A DNA stretch of 64,000 bases, taken from assembly GCF_024362695.1 (NCBI RefSeq), contig NC_065423.1, positions 3,837,001 to 3,901,000 of the forward strand, in the 5' to 3' direction. The stretch is from Pectinophora gossypiella (lineage: Eukaryota > Arthropoda > Insecta > Lepidoptera > Gelechiidae). Under the pieces are notes generated by a model. It ran no database searches. It was given only the letters and a program-made list of their open reading frames with translations, and was not told the origin of the DNA. Below are positions 63,756-64,000 of this stretch, one piece after another. The first letter of the stretch is position 1; each line of letters opens with the position of its first letter. A program made the position numbers and the translations under genes.

Positions 63756-64000
63756 TACTTAAGAACACTGAGTCTTAAGGAGAAACGAATTTATTCACTA
63801 TACACACGGTACAGCTTCCGCACAGGGCATCGCGGTATAACTCCGTCACCGTCACTTCACTTTATTTCGCGACACTCGAACACAGCACGGAACAGGACTA
63901 GTACTGCCTCAACACTGCGCTTAACACTGCACTTGACACTGCACTTAACAAAGCTTAAAACACAGTTCTTCACTTCCACTTTTTTTTTCACTTTTCCACT
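63756..64000. other. Unassigned edge sequence with 12-bp tandem
   Basis: Three to four copies of aacactgcrctt at 63911-63949. GC-richer than its surroundings. Could be the border of an element cut by the window edge. Confidence 0.35.

Noticed and set aside
61524..64000. Exon 3 of Gr-like gene 2
   Set aside because: Looked for a phase-0 acceptor followed by a VNSK...R.V-like segment; no convincing match on the plus strand.

Overview
The window looks like nuclear DNA of a moth or butterfly (Lepidoptera). It is AT-rich, almost gene-free and packed with short interspersed repeats of types familiar from lepidopteran genomes: tRNA-headed SINEs, TA-flanked MITEs, non-LTR (LINE) 3' ends, Penelope-like element pieces and Helitron-like scraps. 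The species cannot be named from the sequence.

Host genes. (1) Minus strand, about 1.0-7.1 kb: five consecutive exons of a gustatory-receptor-like (Gr) gene. Splice phases agree at every junction (1, 0, 2, 1); the last, TYxxxxxQF-type exon would lie beyond the left edge. (2) Plus strand, 60.1-61.5 kb: the first two exons of a second Gr-like gene, running off the right edge. Its exon 2 is 194 nt long with the same phases as exon 2 of the first gene. The two genes are divergent paralogues about 53 kb apart. (3) Minus strand, 41.30-41.47 kb: a lone Gr-like exon whose entry phase fits the missing exon 6. (4) Minus strand, 9.1-9.6 kb: an intronless gene for a 164-residue secreted protein with a KR processing site, family not recognised. 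(5) Plus strand, 59.3 kb: a short GC-rich exon-like segment with splice sites, weakly supported.

Everything else is repeats. Names used in the entries: SINE1 (tRNA-like head, body containing cccagcagtgggacgt), SINE2 (tRNA-like head, body containing ctgacaccagggttgatga), SINE3 (body containing gtgaaggaaaacat), SINE4 (gacggcgatacggctcac), SINE5 (single copy at 45.8 kb); MITE1 (ends cagggtgttagtgacatcg, often dimeric), MITE2 (ends tacagtcatgagcaatat), MITE3 (acgtcaaaacacgaaat), MITE4 (ends attcctgcagacacctcc); FB1 (foldback with gaattgctt and gcaatattgc arms); Rep1 (contains tacagcgccatctatatt), Rep2 (contains gccgcagatggcatta), Rep3 (contains ctaccccttcggg). LINE remains are 5'-truncated: RTE-like endonuclease-RT C-termini, CR1/Jockey-like RT tails and C2H2-finger tails.

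Most interesting: a roughly 180-bp ORF-less Penelope-derived unit at 3.4 kb and a longer Penelope relic at 26 kb, both with a hammerhead-ribozyme-like fold; a 3.1-kb TIR element (21.8-24.9 kb) inserted in a LINE tail, with subterminal repeats; a 2-kb compound structure at 49.5-51.5 kb (long hairpin, CA tract, four tandem units of about 240 bp); paired MITE1 dimers; and a LINE whose 3' end lies about 30 bp before the splice acceptor of the second Gr gene's exon 2.
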